Positions 1 through 8,209 of a stretch of DNA of 64,000 bases are shown here, in pieces; position 1 is the first letter of the stretch; every line of letters starts with the position of its first letter. The position numbers and the translations under genes were made by a program. The stretch spans positions 1-64,000 of the forward strand of contig QKAF01000055.1 of the NCBI GenBank assembly GCA_003246455.1. The letters run 5' to 3'. Under the pieces are notes generated by a model. The model was not told the DNA's origin. It searched no databases and worked only from the letters and a program-made list of their open reading frames with translations. This stretch comes from Bacteroidota bacterium (GTDB lineage Bacteria > Bacteroidota > Ignavibacteria > SZUA-365).

Positions 1-187
1 GAAGCGGAAGAGCTTTGTAGGAAAAAAAATAGTCGGGCTGGTAAAAAATCAGAGAGCTTAACGAATTGCCGGCTTGAAAATGACAATGGCCTGCAAAACA
101 TAGTTGGCAGACCATCATCAGCCGTAGTAGCCGTGTTGCCTATTTGTTGCCTCGTATCGCTAGAAACCTTATTAGACAACAACTTAG
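1..187. other. window edge, no gene recognised
   Basis: This AT-richer stretch precedes the tRNA-Pro gene. I see no tRNA fold, no convincing reading frame and no terminator with a T-run. It probably holds the 3' flank of tRNA-Pro (transcribed leftwards) and the edge of a neighbour outside the window. Confidence 0.4.
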
Positions 188-261
188 TCGGGGTGGCCGG
201 ATTCGAACCGACGACCTCCTGCTCCCAAAGCAGGCGCGATACCGGGCTACGCTACACCCCG
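188..261 (-). tRNA. tRNA-Pro (anticodon TGG)
   Basis: The minus strand folds as a complete cloverleaf of 74 nt. The acceptor arms CGGGGTG/CACCCCG pair over 7 bp. The anticodon stem CCTGC/GCAGG encloses the loop TTTGGGA, which gives anticodon TGG and reads CCA proline codons. The T-arm carries GTTCGAATC, and the discriminator base is A at 188. No CCA is encoded. The 5' end overlaps the last codons of the upstream lipoprotein gene, and a promoter-like element lies just upstream inside that gene. Confidence 0.95.
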
Positions 262-1127
262 AAGTCTACTAAGATACGCGCAAACACGCTGAAAGACAAT
301 GCGCGGCGCGCCTCAGTAGCCGCAGAGAAGGGGGTATTCACTGACGGGCCGTCGCTTTCCCGCCGGGCCGCCAGCAGCGGGGTCAGCGAACCGGTTCGGC
401 GCAGGAGCATCATCGACCAGTCGTCCGGGGGGATCATCACGTGAAAACACACGCGCATATCCCAGACGCTGCTGAGAAAGGTCCAGTGCTCGACGATGAG
501 GATCTCCGGGTACGTGATGTACCGCAGCGAAGGACGCGCGGCGATATCGCCGAGCTCAGGGTGCGCGGCCGCGAGCCAGGAGAGGAAAGACGCCCGCTGC
601 GCCATCTCCGCGCCGGGCGGTCCCTGCTCCCAGGCGAAAATCCGTACGTAGAAGGTGCGCGCATACTGCATGCCGTTGTGTGTTACATGAAGCAGAATCG
701 CGTACAGCCCGGGGTCAATGCCTCGCGACGGATGCAGCCGCAGTTCCGAGACGCTTCGCGCGCGGCAGAGCGTCGTGCGATCGAGACGCGCGTGTAACGC
801 GGGATCTGCTTCGATCGAAAGAAGCGCCCGCCCGGCGAAATCCTGGTCCGGGACGATGGCCACGGTGAATACGCCGCCTCCGCCCGGATAACTCCGGATG
901 CTGTCGTAGCGGCTGAGCAGCGTCAGGCGCCCGGCGTCCACCGGCGGACCGGGTTCGATCGGGATCGGGTTGTCGGCAGGGGCCGTGTCAGGGGATAAGG
1001 CCGGCTGTTCGCCGGCGAAAGGCGACAGGCTTTCGGATGGGAATGACGTGTTTGGGCGATCGGTACAGGACTGCAGAATCAGTCCGGGCAGAAAGAGCAG
1101 AAGTATACAGCGCGTTGCGAGTGACAT
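252..1127 (-). CDS. conserved hypothetical lipoprotein
   Basis: I do not recognise a functional family. The N-terminus (MSLATRC then a hydrophobic run to LILQSC) is a lipoprotein signal with Cys near residue 17, so the product is probably anchored in the outer or inner membrane facing the periplasm. The C-terminal half is rich in aromatic residues (EILIVEHWTFL, HVMIPPDDWS), a pattern that looks conserved rather than random. I chose the second of two adjacent ATGs because GGAGG lies 6 nt upstream of it; the first ATG at 1130 and an in-frame start at 1157 are alternatives. The stop codon lies inside the tRNA-Pro gene. It is last in a leftward run of envelope genes. Confidence 0.7.
   Translation of the reverse strand: MSLATRCILLLFLPGLILQSCTDRPNTSFPSESLSPFAGEQPALSPDTAPADNPIPIEPGPPVDAGRLTLLSRYDSIRSYPGGGGVFTVAIVPDQDFAGRALLSIEADPALHARLDRTTLCRARSVSELRLHPSRGIDPGLYAILLHVTHNGMQYARTFYVRIFAWEQGPPGAEMAQRASFLSWLAAAHPELGDIAARPSLRYITYPEILIVEHWTFLSSVWDMRVCFHVMIPPDDWSMMLLRRTGSLTPLLAARRESDGPSVNTPFSAATEARRALSFSVFARILVDFGV
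269..299 (-). promoter_or_regulatory. promoter of tRNA-Pro
   Basis: On the minus strand TTG (297-299) is followed after exactly 20 nt by TATCTTAG (269-276), a 7/8 match to the Bacteroidota -7 box TAnnTTTG. The box ends 8 nt before the mature tRNA 5' end. It lies within the 3' end of the lipoprotein coding sequence. Transcription from here is inferred from the match and spacing. Confidence 0.6.
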
Positions 1128-1272
1128 CATGAACCTCCGGTCGGCATGCGTACTCACGAGACATCACAGTCGGCGCCTTGTCACACGATATGGCAGGGTA
1201 AAAATTCGGATCCACTCGCGGCATCGACTCCCCGCCGCAATGCTGCTGCGCGTTCTTCGGGTATCCGTTCCG

Positions 1273-2448
1273 TCAGTGCATCCCAGCGGCCTCGGCGAGG
1301 ACGGGGGACTGCCTGTCCCGAACCTTGTCGAAGAAGCGGACGATGTGCGGCGGCTGCAGCGACGGTGTCCACAGACGAGAGGCCAGGCGCTCGGGCAGGG
1401 AACGGAAATAGAGATCGAGCGTGCCCTCGCTGCGGATATCGCCCTGCGCGAGCAGGGAGCCGATGATGATCACGTGACCGCTGCCGAAGAAGCTGCCGCC
1501 GCAGACGATCGACCCGCCGACTTTGGCGTCCTCGGCGAAGACGTTGCCGCCGACGATGATGAGAAGATTCTCCAGGCCGTCGCTCAGCAGGCTGTGCGCT
1601 TTCTCGCCGTAGAGGCGGAGGTCGCCGGTGACAAGGAGGATGCCGGATCCTTTGATCCCGTCCCTCAGGTCGAGATGCCCTTTGATCAGCCATATCCCGG
1701 GGTCATGGAAGCTGCCGATGTCGAGTTCGCCGGTGAGAATGGTGCTGGACGCATAGGTCCGTGTCGCGAGGCGCTCCCATGCGGACAGATCGATCTCCGG
1801 CACGCTGATCGCCGGATGCCGGTACAGCCCCTTGCCGCCGTCGGCATAATTCGGGGCGAACGCCTTTTCCGAGGCGCCGCGGAGCATGCGCAGCACGCCG
1901 GAATAGGTGCCGAACCCCTGGACAAGGCTGCGGCTGCCGATGGTCAGCTCCTGGTTCGTGTGGATGTTGGCGTTGTGCAGGGTGTTCGATTCGTCCCGCA
2001 CGAGAAGCTGGTGCTCCACATCGAGATCTCCGCCTGCAAAGAGGGCATATCGCAGGGCGAGCGGGAGTTCCGGGACGGTCGGACATTCGACAATTGCCTG
2101 CACCGACGCCGTGGCTTTCTCGACGGTGCCGCTCGAGGTGATGAAGCGCGCATTTCCGACACGCGCGCCGGGAATGTCGCTCCGGTCGGCGGTGGTCGTC
2201 GCGGCCTTGATGTTTACTCCGGGTATGCTGATTCGCGTAGGCACCGCATCTGAACCCCAGTCCGGGTCTTCCTGCAGCTTGAGCAGGGCATAATCGATGC
2301 CACTGACGGCGAGTTCATGGGCCTGTATTCTCGCACCCTCCATGGCGGTCATCGGTTCCTCGGCCGCCGTTTCCGCGAAGTGGCTGACGGCGGCGACGAT
2401 CGTCGCTGCGGCAACCACGAGGAGCAGGGAGGTATAGATTTTCTCCAT
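1273..2448 (-). CDS. PilX-like envelope/pilus-assembly protein (hypothetical)
   Basis: The 391-aa product starts with MEKIY and one hydrophobic helix (about residues 6-22), then a helix containing AVSGIDYALLKLQ, the kind of segment that follows the N-terminal helix in PilX- and type II secretion minor-pseudopilin-like proteins. The rest is Gly- and beta-rich, with repeated turns (LTGELDIG, IWLIKGHLDL, GILLVTGDLRLYG, LIIVGGNVFAED, IIIGSLLAQGDI) that suggest a beta-helix or solenoid. No prepilin peptidase site (G-F/M-E) is obvious, so secretion by a pilus route is a guess. AAGGAAAG 5 nt before the ATG supports the start. It lies between the lipoprotein and the paralogous pair on the same strand. 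Confidence 0.65.
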   Translation of the reverse strand: MEKIYTSLLLVVAAATIVAAVSHFAETAAEEPMTAMEGARIQAHELAVSGIDYALLKLQEDPDWGSDAVPTRISIPGVNIKAATTTADRSDIPGARVGNARFITSSGTVEKATASVQAIVECPTVPELPLALRYALFAGGDLDVEHQLLVRDESNTLHNANIHTNQELTIGSRSLVQGFGTYSGVLRMLRGASEKAFAPNYADGGKGLYRHPAISVPEIDLSAWERLATRTYASSTILTGELDIGSFHDPGIWLIKGHLDLRDGIKGSGILLVTGDLRLYGEKAHSLLSDGLENLLIIVGGNVFAEDAKVGGSIVCGGSFFGSGHVIIIGSLLAQGDIRSEGTLDLYFRSLPERLASRLWTPSLQPPHIVRFFDKVRDRQSPVLAEAAGMH

Positions 2449-2711
2449 GTCGCTTTCCTTCCTTGATGTATCTCATTCCATGCTCATCACAACCGCCGCC
2501 TGAATGTCGGCGGCACGGACGGCGGCGAAACACCGTCCGGATAAGCGTCCTGACCACCCGCCCGGGTACAGCTCCGCGGGATCATGCGAAAAAGGTAATA
2601 AATCAATCTTGCAGGAAGCTGAATTCAGGATTACAGTTCCCTTACGCGAGCGGGAAGGAATGGGAGAGAAATGGGGAAGTACACGGCGTGAGGATGCCGC
2701 AAAACGCGTTG
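2449..2711. other. intergenic, nothing assigned
   Basis: This 263-bp gap separates two minus-strand genes. It contains the ribosome binding site of the PilX-like gene and probably its promoter, but no TTG-N20-TAnnTT match stands out. No terminator with a T-run and no RNA gene was seen. Reading frames here lack the codon pattern of neighbouring genes. Confidence 0.4.
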
Positions 2712-3611
2712 CTACGGGGCTTCAGGGGGCGCTGGAACCGGAAAATCGGTATGTATTTCCGGATGCCGGGAGACCAGGCAGTACTGGCGAAGGAACGTGG
2801 GATCGCCGCTTCGCGGCTGCCATGACCAGTCGTCCCCGCCGACGATATACCCGGGCGAATCATGCGTAATCCGGGAAATGTCGTCGAAAGCCAGGAATTC
2901 CTCAGCTTCGATGCCGGAATAGTTTCGTGCGTACCACTCGCGATGCATGACGGTGCACCCCGACGCGTTCACGTCGAGCAGGTAACCGGAAATGTCGCGT
3001 CCGTCGAGCGTCTGAACGGTGACGAGGGGAACGTCAAACGCGGCATGCGTGAAAACATGCTGAAACGTGATGGATTCATCGGTCGTCTGCGAGACGTCTG
3101 TCCCGTGCGCGAGGCGATCCTGGAGAATCCAGTAATCCCGGTGCTGGGCCGGACAGAGCGTTTCGCCGGAACTGGTCGAGACGAGATCGGCAATCAGGCC
3201 GACGGTGAAGCCCAGAAGGGTGGTCGCGCCCAGTGCCATCATACCGGGGAGACCGCTGAAAAACTGTCCCTTGTGCTCTCTGTCTAGCGAAGCTTTCCAC
3301 GCCAGACCGGTCACCAGCCCGATGGCGGATCCGACGATGAGCCCGGTGCCGGTGAAATCCGTTTTCCCGAAGGTGAGCGCCTGCACCTGGGCGCGGTTCA
3401 CGCGAATAACCCTCTGCGTGCGGGGATTGAGCATGGCGGCCACGCTCTCGCCGATCGTGAAGCCGATCGAATCGTGCTCCGCGTCGAGGACGAAACCGTC
3501 CACTTCTCCTCCCGATCGCAGCCGCATGGACGCCGATTCCTGCGCGGTAAGAGGAATGCACGCGCAAACGAGCAGGAGCAGCGCAGAGAAAATGATGCCT
3601 CGGGTATTCAT
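2712..3611 (-). CDS. Gly-zipper envelope protein, paralogue A
   Basis: No named family recognised. The 299-aa protein has a signal peptide (MNTRGIIF to LTAQ). Two short similar modules, GGEVDGFVLDAEHDSIGF near residue 33 and DGRDISGYLLDV near residue 200, flank a glycine-rich hydrophobic hairpin (GTGLIVGSAIGLVTGLA and GATTLLGFTVGLIADLV). That architecture matches its upstream neighbour (3739-4722), so the two arose by duplication. The hairpin suggests membrane insertion or Gly-zipper packing; the modules could be small beta-barrel folds. GGAGG 5 nt before the ATG fixes the start. Function unknown. Confidence 0.7.
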   Translation of the reverse strand: MNTRGIIFSALLLLVCACIPLTAQESASMRLRSGGEVDGFVLDAEHDSIGFTIGESVAAMLNPRTQRVIRVNRAQVQALTFGKTDFTGTGLIVGSAIGLVTGLAWKASLDREHKGQFFSGLPGMMALGATTLLGFTVGLIADLVSTSSGETLCPAQHRDYWILQDRLAHGTDVSQTTDESITFQHVFTHAAFDVPLVTVQTLDGRDISGYLLDVNASGCTVMHREWYARNYSGIEAEEFLAFDDISRITHDSPGYIVGGDDWSWQPRSGDPTFLRQYCLVSRHPEIHTDFPVPAPPEAP

Positions 3612-3738
3612 GACGGCCTCCGTGATTGTTCACCGGAAATCTGCGGAATATTTCCGCCGCCGGTGTCACAGGAATGTCATGTTTGTGCCGGAAATCCTCC
3701 GAGGCGATTGTGAAGCAACCTGCCGACGCTGGGCGGTA

Positions 3739-4722
3739 TCACCGGGCGAGGATGCGCGGGGAAAGCGCGAAGCGCAGGAGAAAGTCGCGATCTCCGGTTT
3801 TCGGATCCCATTCCCAGCTTTCCTCTCCGAGGCCCGAAAGGAGGAAGGCGCTTCCCCCGAATACCAGGGCGCCGACGGCGACTTCTCCAACCGTTCGCAT
3901 GACCGGAGAACCATCAGGCGTGGGAATGACGAGGGGCCCAGCCAATCCGCCCAGCACCGCCCACAGCAGCCAGGATCCGCTTCTGCGAATATGGACACTG
4001 GCGAGCGAATCGAATGCCACCGACATTTCGGCGCTGCGGTCCGCATTCTCCGCCTGCTTCCAGTCTTCACGGAGAATGGTGATGCCCTCGTCGCCGACAT
4101 CGAGAAGATAACCGGGGATGTCGCGGCCGTCAATGAGGGCCACGTTCAATACCGGAACGGAATCTTCCGCGAGGGTCAGGAGACTCTGCGCAGTCGGCCG
4201 GGAATCGTCAACGGGGATACGCGCCCCGCAGCGCTGCAAAAGCATGTGCCGGTCATATTCGATGGAAGGGAAGTACGTCCATTTCTCATGTGAGCGCGTC
4301 ACCCCGACGATCGTTCCGACGACCCCGCCGGCGATGGTCAGCAGCCCCGCCGCTGCCGCAGCTGCGAGGCCCTGCATGTCACCATTGCCCTGGGCCACCC
4401 CGACACCGAGGACAATTCCGGTGACGGCCCCGATGCCGGTTCCTACCAGGATGTCCGCGGCGACGGACCCGCCGGGACCGATCTCCGCCCGCAGGATGTC
4501 GTCCCAGGCGAGACGCATGCGAACGGCTGCCGCGTCGGCTTTCATGATTTCCCATTCGGTCCCTTCAATAAACGAAACCGAATCGGGGCTGGCATCCAGG
4601 AGAACCCCCTCGACTGCGCGGCCGTCTCTGAAGATCAGCTCCGCTTCCTGTTGTGCGGCCGCCTGGAGTCCGGTCAGAAGAATGAGTGCGGAAATGGCAA
4701 GGAAATGCGTTGACCCTTTCAT
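3739..4722 (-). CDS. Gly-zipper envelope protein, paralogue B
   Basis: Paralogue of the downstream gene with the same order of parts: signal peptide (MKGSTHFLAI to AAAQQ), module DGRAVEGVLLDASPDSVSF near residue 33, a glycine-rich stretch (LVGTGIGAVTGIVLGVGV, GLLTIAGGVVGTIVGV), module DGRDIPGYLLDVGDEG near residue 200, then extra hydrophobic Gly-rich segments (LLWAVLGGLAGPL, GALVFGGSAFLLSGLG). The C-terminal hydrophobic part is absent from paralogue A. GGGGGA precedes the ATG. It starts 24 bp after the MFS gene stop, so it is probably co-transcribed with nusB and the MFS gene. Function unknown; an envelope role is inferred from the signal peptide. Confidence 0.7.
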   Translation of the reverse strand: MKGSTHFLAISALILLTGLQAAAQQEAELIFRDGRAVEGVLLDASPDSVSFIEGTEWEIMKADAAAVRMRLAWDDILRAEIGPGGSVAADILVGTGIGAVTGIVLGVGVAQGNGDMQGLAAAAAAGLLTIAGGVVGTIVGVTRSHEKWTYFPSIEYDRHMLLQRCGARIPVDDSRPTAQSLLTLAEDSVPVLNVALIDGRDIPGYLLDVGDEGITILREDWKQAENADRSAEMSVAFDSLASVHIRRSGSWLLWAVLGGLAGPLVIPTPDGSPVMRTVGEVAVGALVFGGSAFLLSGLGEESWEWDPKTGDRDFLLRFALSPRILAR

Positions 4723-4746
4723 GTGAATCCCCCGGCAAAAAGTGAA

Positions 4747-6090
4747 TTATCCCAGTGCACTCTCCAGCGTATCGCGCTCGGCCTCGGCTTCGCGCATGCG
4801 GACGAGGGTGAGAATGGCGCCGCCGACGAGGAAGAAGGCGACGAGAGAGATGATGCTCAGTCGTGCGCTTCCGGTGAGCTGCCGGATGACGGCGAAGACG
4901 ATCGGTCCCCAGATCGCGCTGAATTTTTCGAACACGGAGAAGAAACCGAAGAACTCCGCCGAAGCGGAGGGCGGAATGATGCGGCTGTAGAGCGACCGCG
5001 AAAGCGCCTGGCTGCCGCCGAGCACGAGTCCCACGATCGCGCCGAGGATCCAGAATTCCATCGGCTGCGACATGAAGAAGGCATAGACCACGACGCCGGT
5101 CCATATCACGAGCGAAACAATGACCATCACTTTTGCCCCGAAGCGTTTGGCCAGCATGCCGAAGAGCTGCGAGCCGGCGACGCCCACGAACTGTATCATC
5201 AGCAGCGCGCCCATCAGCGTCAGCGTGTCGAAACCGAGTTCCTCGCTTCCGTAGATCGTGGCCATGGCGATCACGGTCTGGATGCCGTCGTTGTAGATCA
5301 TGAACGCGAGGAGGAAGAGTCCCATCTGCCGCAGGGAACGCACGAGCTTCATCGTACGCATGATGCGGCGGAAGCCGTCGGCCACCAGCTGCGCGCCGGT
5401 TTTCCCCGACGGGGCGATCTGCGGTTCCTTCAGCCGCGAAAACGTGATCATCGCGAATCCGCCCCACCAGAGTCCGACACTGCCCAGCGACATGCGTACG
5501 GCAGTCACTTCCGCGAGTCCGATGCTCTCGTGAAACTGGACGAGCAGCAGCTGCAGCATGAACAGCAGTCCGCCGCCCGCGTAGCCGTAGGAATAGCCCT
5601 TGCCCGAGACCACGTCCTGCATTTCCGGTGCCGCGATATGCGGGAGGAAGGAGTCGTAGAAGACATTCGCCGAGACGAAGCTGAAATTCCCGAGCATGAA
5701 AAGCAGGAGTGCGAACCAGACGTCCCCGGCCTCGACGAAGAACAGCAGCAGCGAGCTGAGGCTGCCGAGATAGCAGAAAAACATCAGGAAACGTTTTTTC
5801 GAGGATGTCGAATCGGCGATCGCGCCGAGGATGGGGGAGGAGATGAGGACGAGGAGGGCGGAGAGTCCGAGGGTGTAGCCGTAGAGGGATGTCGCGCTGA
5901 GCGCGTGCATCCCGAGCCAGGGGATGTCGAATCCGGCTTCGGGAACGACGACACGGTCGAGGTACGGACCGAAAAGAGCGGAAAGGATGGTCACGGCGAA
6001 GGCGGAGTTCGCCCAGTCGTACATGTACCAGCCGTGGAGCACGCGGTCATGCGCGCGACGCGACTGCAATGCGGCGGCGGAAACTGTCAT
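4747..6090 (-). CDS. MFS transporter, UMF1/Atg22-like family
   Basis: The 447-aa product has about 12 hydrophobic helices. The start GWYMYDWANSAFAVTILSA is the signature of the UMF1 (Atg22-like) branch of the major facilitator superfamily, and the motif GGSQALSRSLYSRIIPPS in the second half is also typical of it. These proteins are thought to export small solutes such as amino acids, but the substrate is not known for bacterial members. AAAGGAC lies 6 nt before the ATG. It follows nusB by 25 bp on the same strand and probably shares its transcript. Confidence 0.88.
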   Translation of the reverse strand: MTVSAAALQSRRAHDRVLHGWYMYDWANSAFAVTILSALFGPYLDRVVVPEAGFDIPWLGMHALSATSLYGYTLGLSALLVLISSPILGAIADSTSSKKRFLMFFCYLGSLSSLLLFFVEAGDVWFALLLFMLGNFSFVSANVFYDSFLPHIAAPEMQDVVSGKGYSYGYAGGGLLFMLQLLLVQFHESIGLAEVTAVRMSLGSVGLWWGGFAMITFSRLKEPQIAPSGKTGAQLVADGFRRIMRTMKLVRSLRQMGLFLLAFMIYNDGIQTVIAMATIYGSEELGFDTLTLMGALLMIQFVGVAGSQLFGMLAKRFGAKVMVIVSLVIWTGVVVYAFFMSQPMEFWILGAIVGLVLGGSQALSRSLYSRIIPPSASAEFFGFFSVFEKFSAIWGPIVFAVIRQLTGSARLSIISLVAFFLVGGAILTLVRMREAEAERDTLESALG

Positions 6091-6115
6091 GCCGTCCTTT
6101 CTTTACGTCGTCGTG

Positions 6116-6586
6116 TCAGGGATTGTCGACGAGGCCGCGGCCTTCTTTCTTGATGCGATTATCCTGCTTCAGCGCGGCCTGGATGCCGTCGAGCATGCCG
6201 TTGATGAAGCGGCTGCTCTGATCGGTGCTGTAGCGCTTGGCGATCTCCACGCACTCGTTGATCGTGACCTTCACCGGGATCTCGGGGAAGTACACGAATT
6301 CGACGATGCCCATACGCAGCAGCATAAGGTCAAGCGTTGCGATGCGGTCGAAATTCCAGTTCTGCGCCTTGTCGCGGATCAGCATATCTGCTTCGGCACG
6401 GTGATTCAGCACGGAATACACCAGCGCCTGGGCAAAGCGGTACATCTCTTCATCGTCGTTGAGCTCCTCGCCCGCGATGGTTTCCAGGAGCATCTCTATC
6501 GGCTCGCGCGATATTTCGTAGGCGTACAGCACCTGCATCGCCTTTTCGCGCACTTCGCGCCGGGTTTTCTTGTTCGTCGGTTGCAT
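6116..6586 (-). CDS. nusB: transcription antitermination factor NusB
   Basis: A 156-aa protein of normal NusB length. It begins with a basic stretch and REVREKAMQVLYAYEISREP, and its C-terminal half carries KVTINECVEIAKRYSTDQS followed by FINGMLDGI, the standard NusB core. In this family NusB binds boxA RNA with NusE (ribosomal protein S10) and supports rRNA antitermination. The ATG is only 3 nt after the promoter's -7 box and has no Shine-Dalgarno sequence, so the message should be leaderless or nearly so. Confidence 0.95.
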   Translation of the reverse strand: MQPTNKKTRREVREKAMQVLYAYEISREPIEMLLETIAGEELNDDEEMYRFAQALVYSVLNHRAEADMLIRDKAQNWNFDRIATLDLMLLRMGIVEFVYFPEIPVKVTINECVEIAKRYSTDQSSRFINGMLDGIQAALKQDNRIKKEGRGLVDNP

Positions 6587-6589
6587 TTA

Positions 6590-6620
6590 CAAAGATACGT
6601 CGCCGAAGCCCACGGAACAA
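6590..6620 (-). promoter_or_regulatory. nusB promoter (near-leaderless)
   Basis: Reading the minus strand, TTG (6618-6620), a 20-nt spacer and TATCTTTG (6590-6597) give a perfect match to TAnnTTTG. TAA and then the nusB ATG follow immediately, so the expected start of transcription falls at or within a few bases of the start codon. Confidence 0.7.
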
Positions 6621-6624
6621 TGCG

Positions 6625-6666
6625 GGATGCAGGAAGCAGGAGGCAGGATGCAGGAAGCAGGACCGA
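6625..6666. repeat. degenerate heptamer array 1
   Basis: Six consecutive 7-bp units with the consensus GGA(T/A/G)GCA: GGATGCA, GGAAGCA, GGAGGCA, GGATGCA, GGAAGCA and a degenerate GGACCGA. It is non-coding, between the ABC ATPase gene and the nusB promoter. It is one of five period-7 arrays in the window, each with its own unit. Confidence 0.85.
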
Positions 6667-6671
6667 CGTAG

Positions 6672-6692
6672 GGACGAGCCAACGGCTCGTCC
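6672..6692. repeat. palindromic hairpin GGACGAGCC-AAC-GGCTCGTCC
   Basis: A perfect 9-bp inverted repeat with a 3-nt loop, 18 bp beyond the ABC ATPase stop codon and directly beside heptamer array 1. There is no T-run on either side, so it is not a standard intrinsic terminator. Related sequences occur near 46.2 kb, which suggests an interspersed REP-like palindrome. Confidence 0.75.
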
Positions 6693-6709
6693 ATGGGCAG
6701 GAGGCGGGG

Positions 6710-7510
6710 TTACTCGCCGCGGAGGATGCGCACGTGGGGACGGTCGCCGCCGTCGACTTCGACGCGGACGCGGAAATGCCGCTCGAGGACATCGGCGCGG
6801 AGCACTTCGGCAGGGGAACCCCATGCGGCGGCGGTTCCTTCGGAGAGGAGGATGATGCGGTCGCAGTACATGCCCGCGAGATTGAGATCATGTGTGATGA
6901 TCAGGACGGTGCGGCCTTCTTCGCGATGCAGTCGGGCGAGGAGATCGAAGAGCGCCACCTGGTAGTGCAGGTCGAGATGCGCGTTGGGCTCGTCGAGCAG
7001 GAGCACCGGTGCCTGCTGCGCCAGGGCCCGCGCGATCAGGACGCGGTGCTGTTCGCCTCCCGAGAGGTCGCTGACGCTGCGCGAAGCGAGATGGGAAACG
7101 CCGACGAGTTCCATCGCGCGGCGCGCGATGCGCAGGTCTTCCTCGTTCTCGTAGCCCAGGAACGCGGTGTGCGGGAAGCGTCCCAGCAGCACCATCGCCT
7201 CGACGGAGTAGGGAAAGATCACGGACTCGTTCTGCGGCACCACCGCCATTATGCGCGCGCGGTCAGGCGCGGGAATGGCGAGCACGTCACGGTCGCCGAC
7301 GACGACCTGTCCCGCGTCCGCGGGACGCATCCCGGTCAGCAGGCGCAGCAGCGTCGTCTTCCCGGCGCCGTTCGGACCGATCACACCGACGAATTCCCCG
7401 GGCTCGACATCGAAGGACAGATCGCGCAGGACGGCCGTCTCACCGTAGGCGAAGCGTACGTGATCGAAACGGATGCCGGGAGGATTGCTATGGGGAGTGA
7501 ACTCAGGCAC
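6710..7510 (-). CDS. ABC transporter ATP-binding protein, FecE/BtuD type
   Basis: The 266-aa ATPase has all the expected motifs: Walker A GPNGAGKT at residues 45-52, Q-loop Gln 93, signature LSGGE at 149-153, Walker B VLLLDEP from 169 and a switch His in IITHD. The overall pattern (VVPQNE, GRFPHT) fits the iron-siderophore, haem or cobalamin importer group. No permease or binding-protein gene is adjacent; instead it follows the ogg gene by 61 bp in the DNA-repair operon. It is therefore an orphan ATPase whose partners must be encoded elsewhere. The substrate cannot be read from this protein. Confidence 0.88.
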   Translation of the reverse strand: MPEFTPHSNPPGIRFDHVRFAYGETAVLRDLSFDVEPGEFVGVIGPNGAGKTTLLRLLTGMRPADAGQVVVGDRDVLAIPAPDRARIMAVVPQNESVIFPYSVEAMVLLGRFPHTAFLGYENEEDLRIARRAMELVGVSHLASRSVSDLSGGEQHRVLIARALAQQAPVLLLDEPNAHLDLHYQVALFDLLARLHREEGRTVLIITHDLNLAGMYCDRIILLSEGTAAAWGSPAEVLRADVLERHFRVRVEVDGGDRPHVRILRGE

Positions 7511-7571
7511 GGAGATCCTGTGGTGATGAATGCGGGCGATGGTCTCGGGCGGTTCGATACGGGCGAACGCG

Positions 7572-8207
7572 CTATTTCAGCAGAAAACCGGTCTCCCGCT
7601 GCCAGAGAAGGAGGTCGAGTTCATCGGCCGGAATGCCCAGCGACTCTGCAAGATCCTCAAACAGCGCTTCAATTGCCAGATAGCGGCGCATGGAAATACT
7701 CCGCGGCCACTCTTCGAGCGCCCCGAGCCGGACCAGGTTTCGCAGGATGTGCCGATCGACGATCGTCACGGCGGTACGGCCGATGTTGCGGAGGAAATGA
7801 CTGGCTTCCTTCAGTCCCAGTCCGCTGATTCGCGTCGCGATCAGGTTCCGCAGCTCCTTGTCGTCGGTTTCGGAGGCGAGGAGCGCGGCGATCGCCGGGA
7901 AGGACTCCCGCACGGCGAGCAGCCGACGTGCCTTCGTGTTGTGGAAGCGCACGTAGCCGTCCTGCCATGATCGCAGCAGCGGCGCCGGGTCGAATGGCTG
8001 TTCGCGGAAACCGCGCCGTTCGAGTTCCGCAGCGACGGCATTGCATTGCACGGCGCTCGACTGAGGAGTCATCAGGCAGAAGCACAGCTCGTAGAAATGG
8101 CGTTCCGCGGGCACGGCACGGAATTCATCGAGACGCGCCCGGATGGCCGTGCGGAGTGCCGCATGGCGCTCGAGGAGTTCGTCGCGGTCGTTCTCTGAGA
8201 TGTCCAT
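7572..8207 (-). CDS. ogg: 8-oxoguanine DNA glycosylase/AP lyase, Ogg2 (archaeal) type
   Basis: The 211-aa enzyme removes 8-oxoguanine from DNA and nicks the resulting site. The helix-hairpin-helix segment ISGLGLKEASHFLRNIG carries the expected catalytic Lys (133), and VDRHIL carries the catalytic Asp (151). Length and motifs fit the Ogg2 family known from archaea and some bacteria, not eukaryotic OGG1 or MutM. The ATG is preceded by GGAG and lies 2 bp after the mutY-like stop, so the genes are translationally linked. An upstream in-frame extension would overlap mutY and was not chosen. Together with the Nudix and MutY-like genes it completes an 8-oxoG defence set. Confidence 0.88.
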   Translation of the reverse strand: MDISENDRDELLERHAALRTAIRARLDEFRAVPAERHFYELCFCLMTPQSSAVQCNAVAAELERRGFREQPFDPAPLLRSWQDGYVRFHNTKARRLLAVRESFPAIAALLASETDDKELRNLIATRISGLGLKEASHFLRNIGRTAVTIVDRHILRNLVRLGALEEWPRSISMRRYLAIEALFEDLAESLGIPADELDLLLWQRETGFLLK

Positions 8208-8209
8208 TA

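Noticed and set aside
133-444. Plus-strand open frame of about 100 codons including VAGFEPTTSCSQ
   Set aside because: It is a translation across the antisense of tRNA-Pro; this peptide is a well-known artefact.
970-2253. Long plus-strand frame opposite the lipoprotein and PilX-like genes
   Set aside because: High-GC shadow frame without recognisable domains; the minus-strand genes have signal peptides and ribosome binding sites.
4723-6153. 476-codon plus-strand frame rich in Glu, His and Arg
   Set aside because: It mirrors the MFS gene on the other strand and has the composition of an antisense frame.
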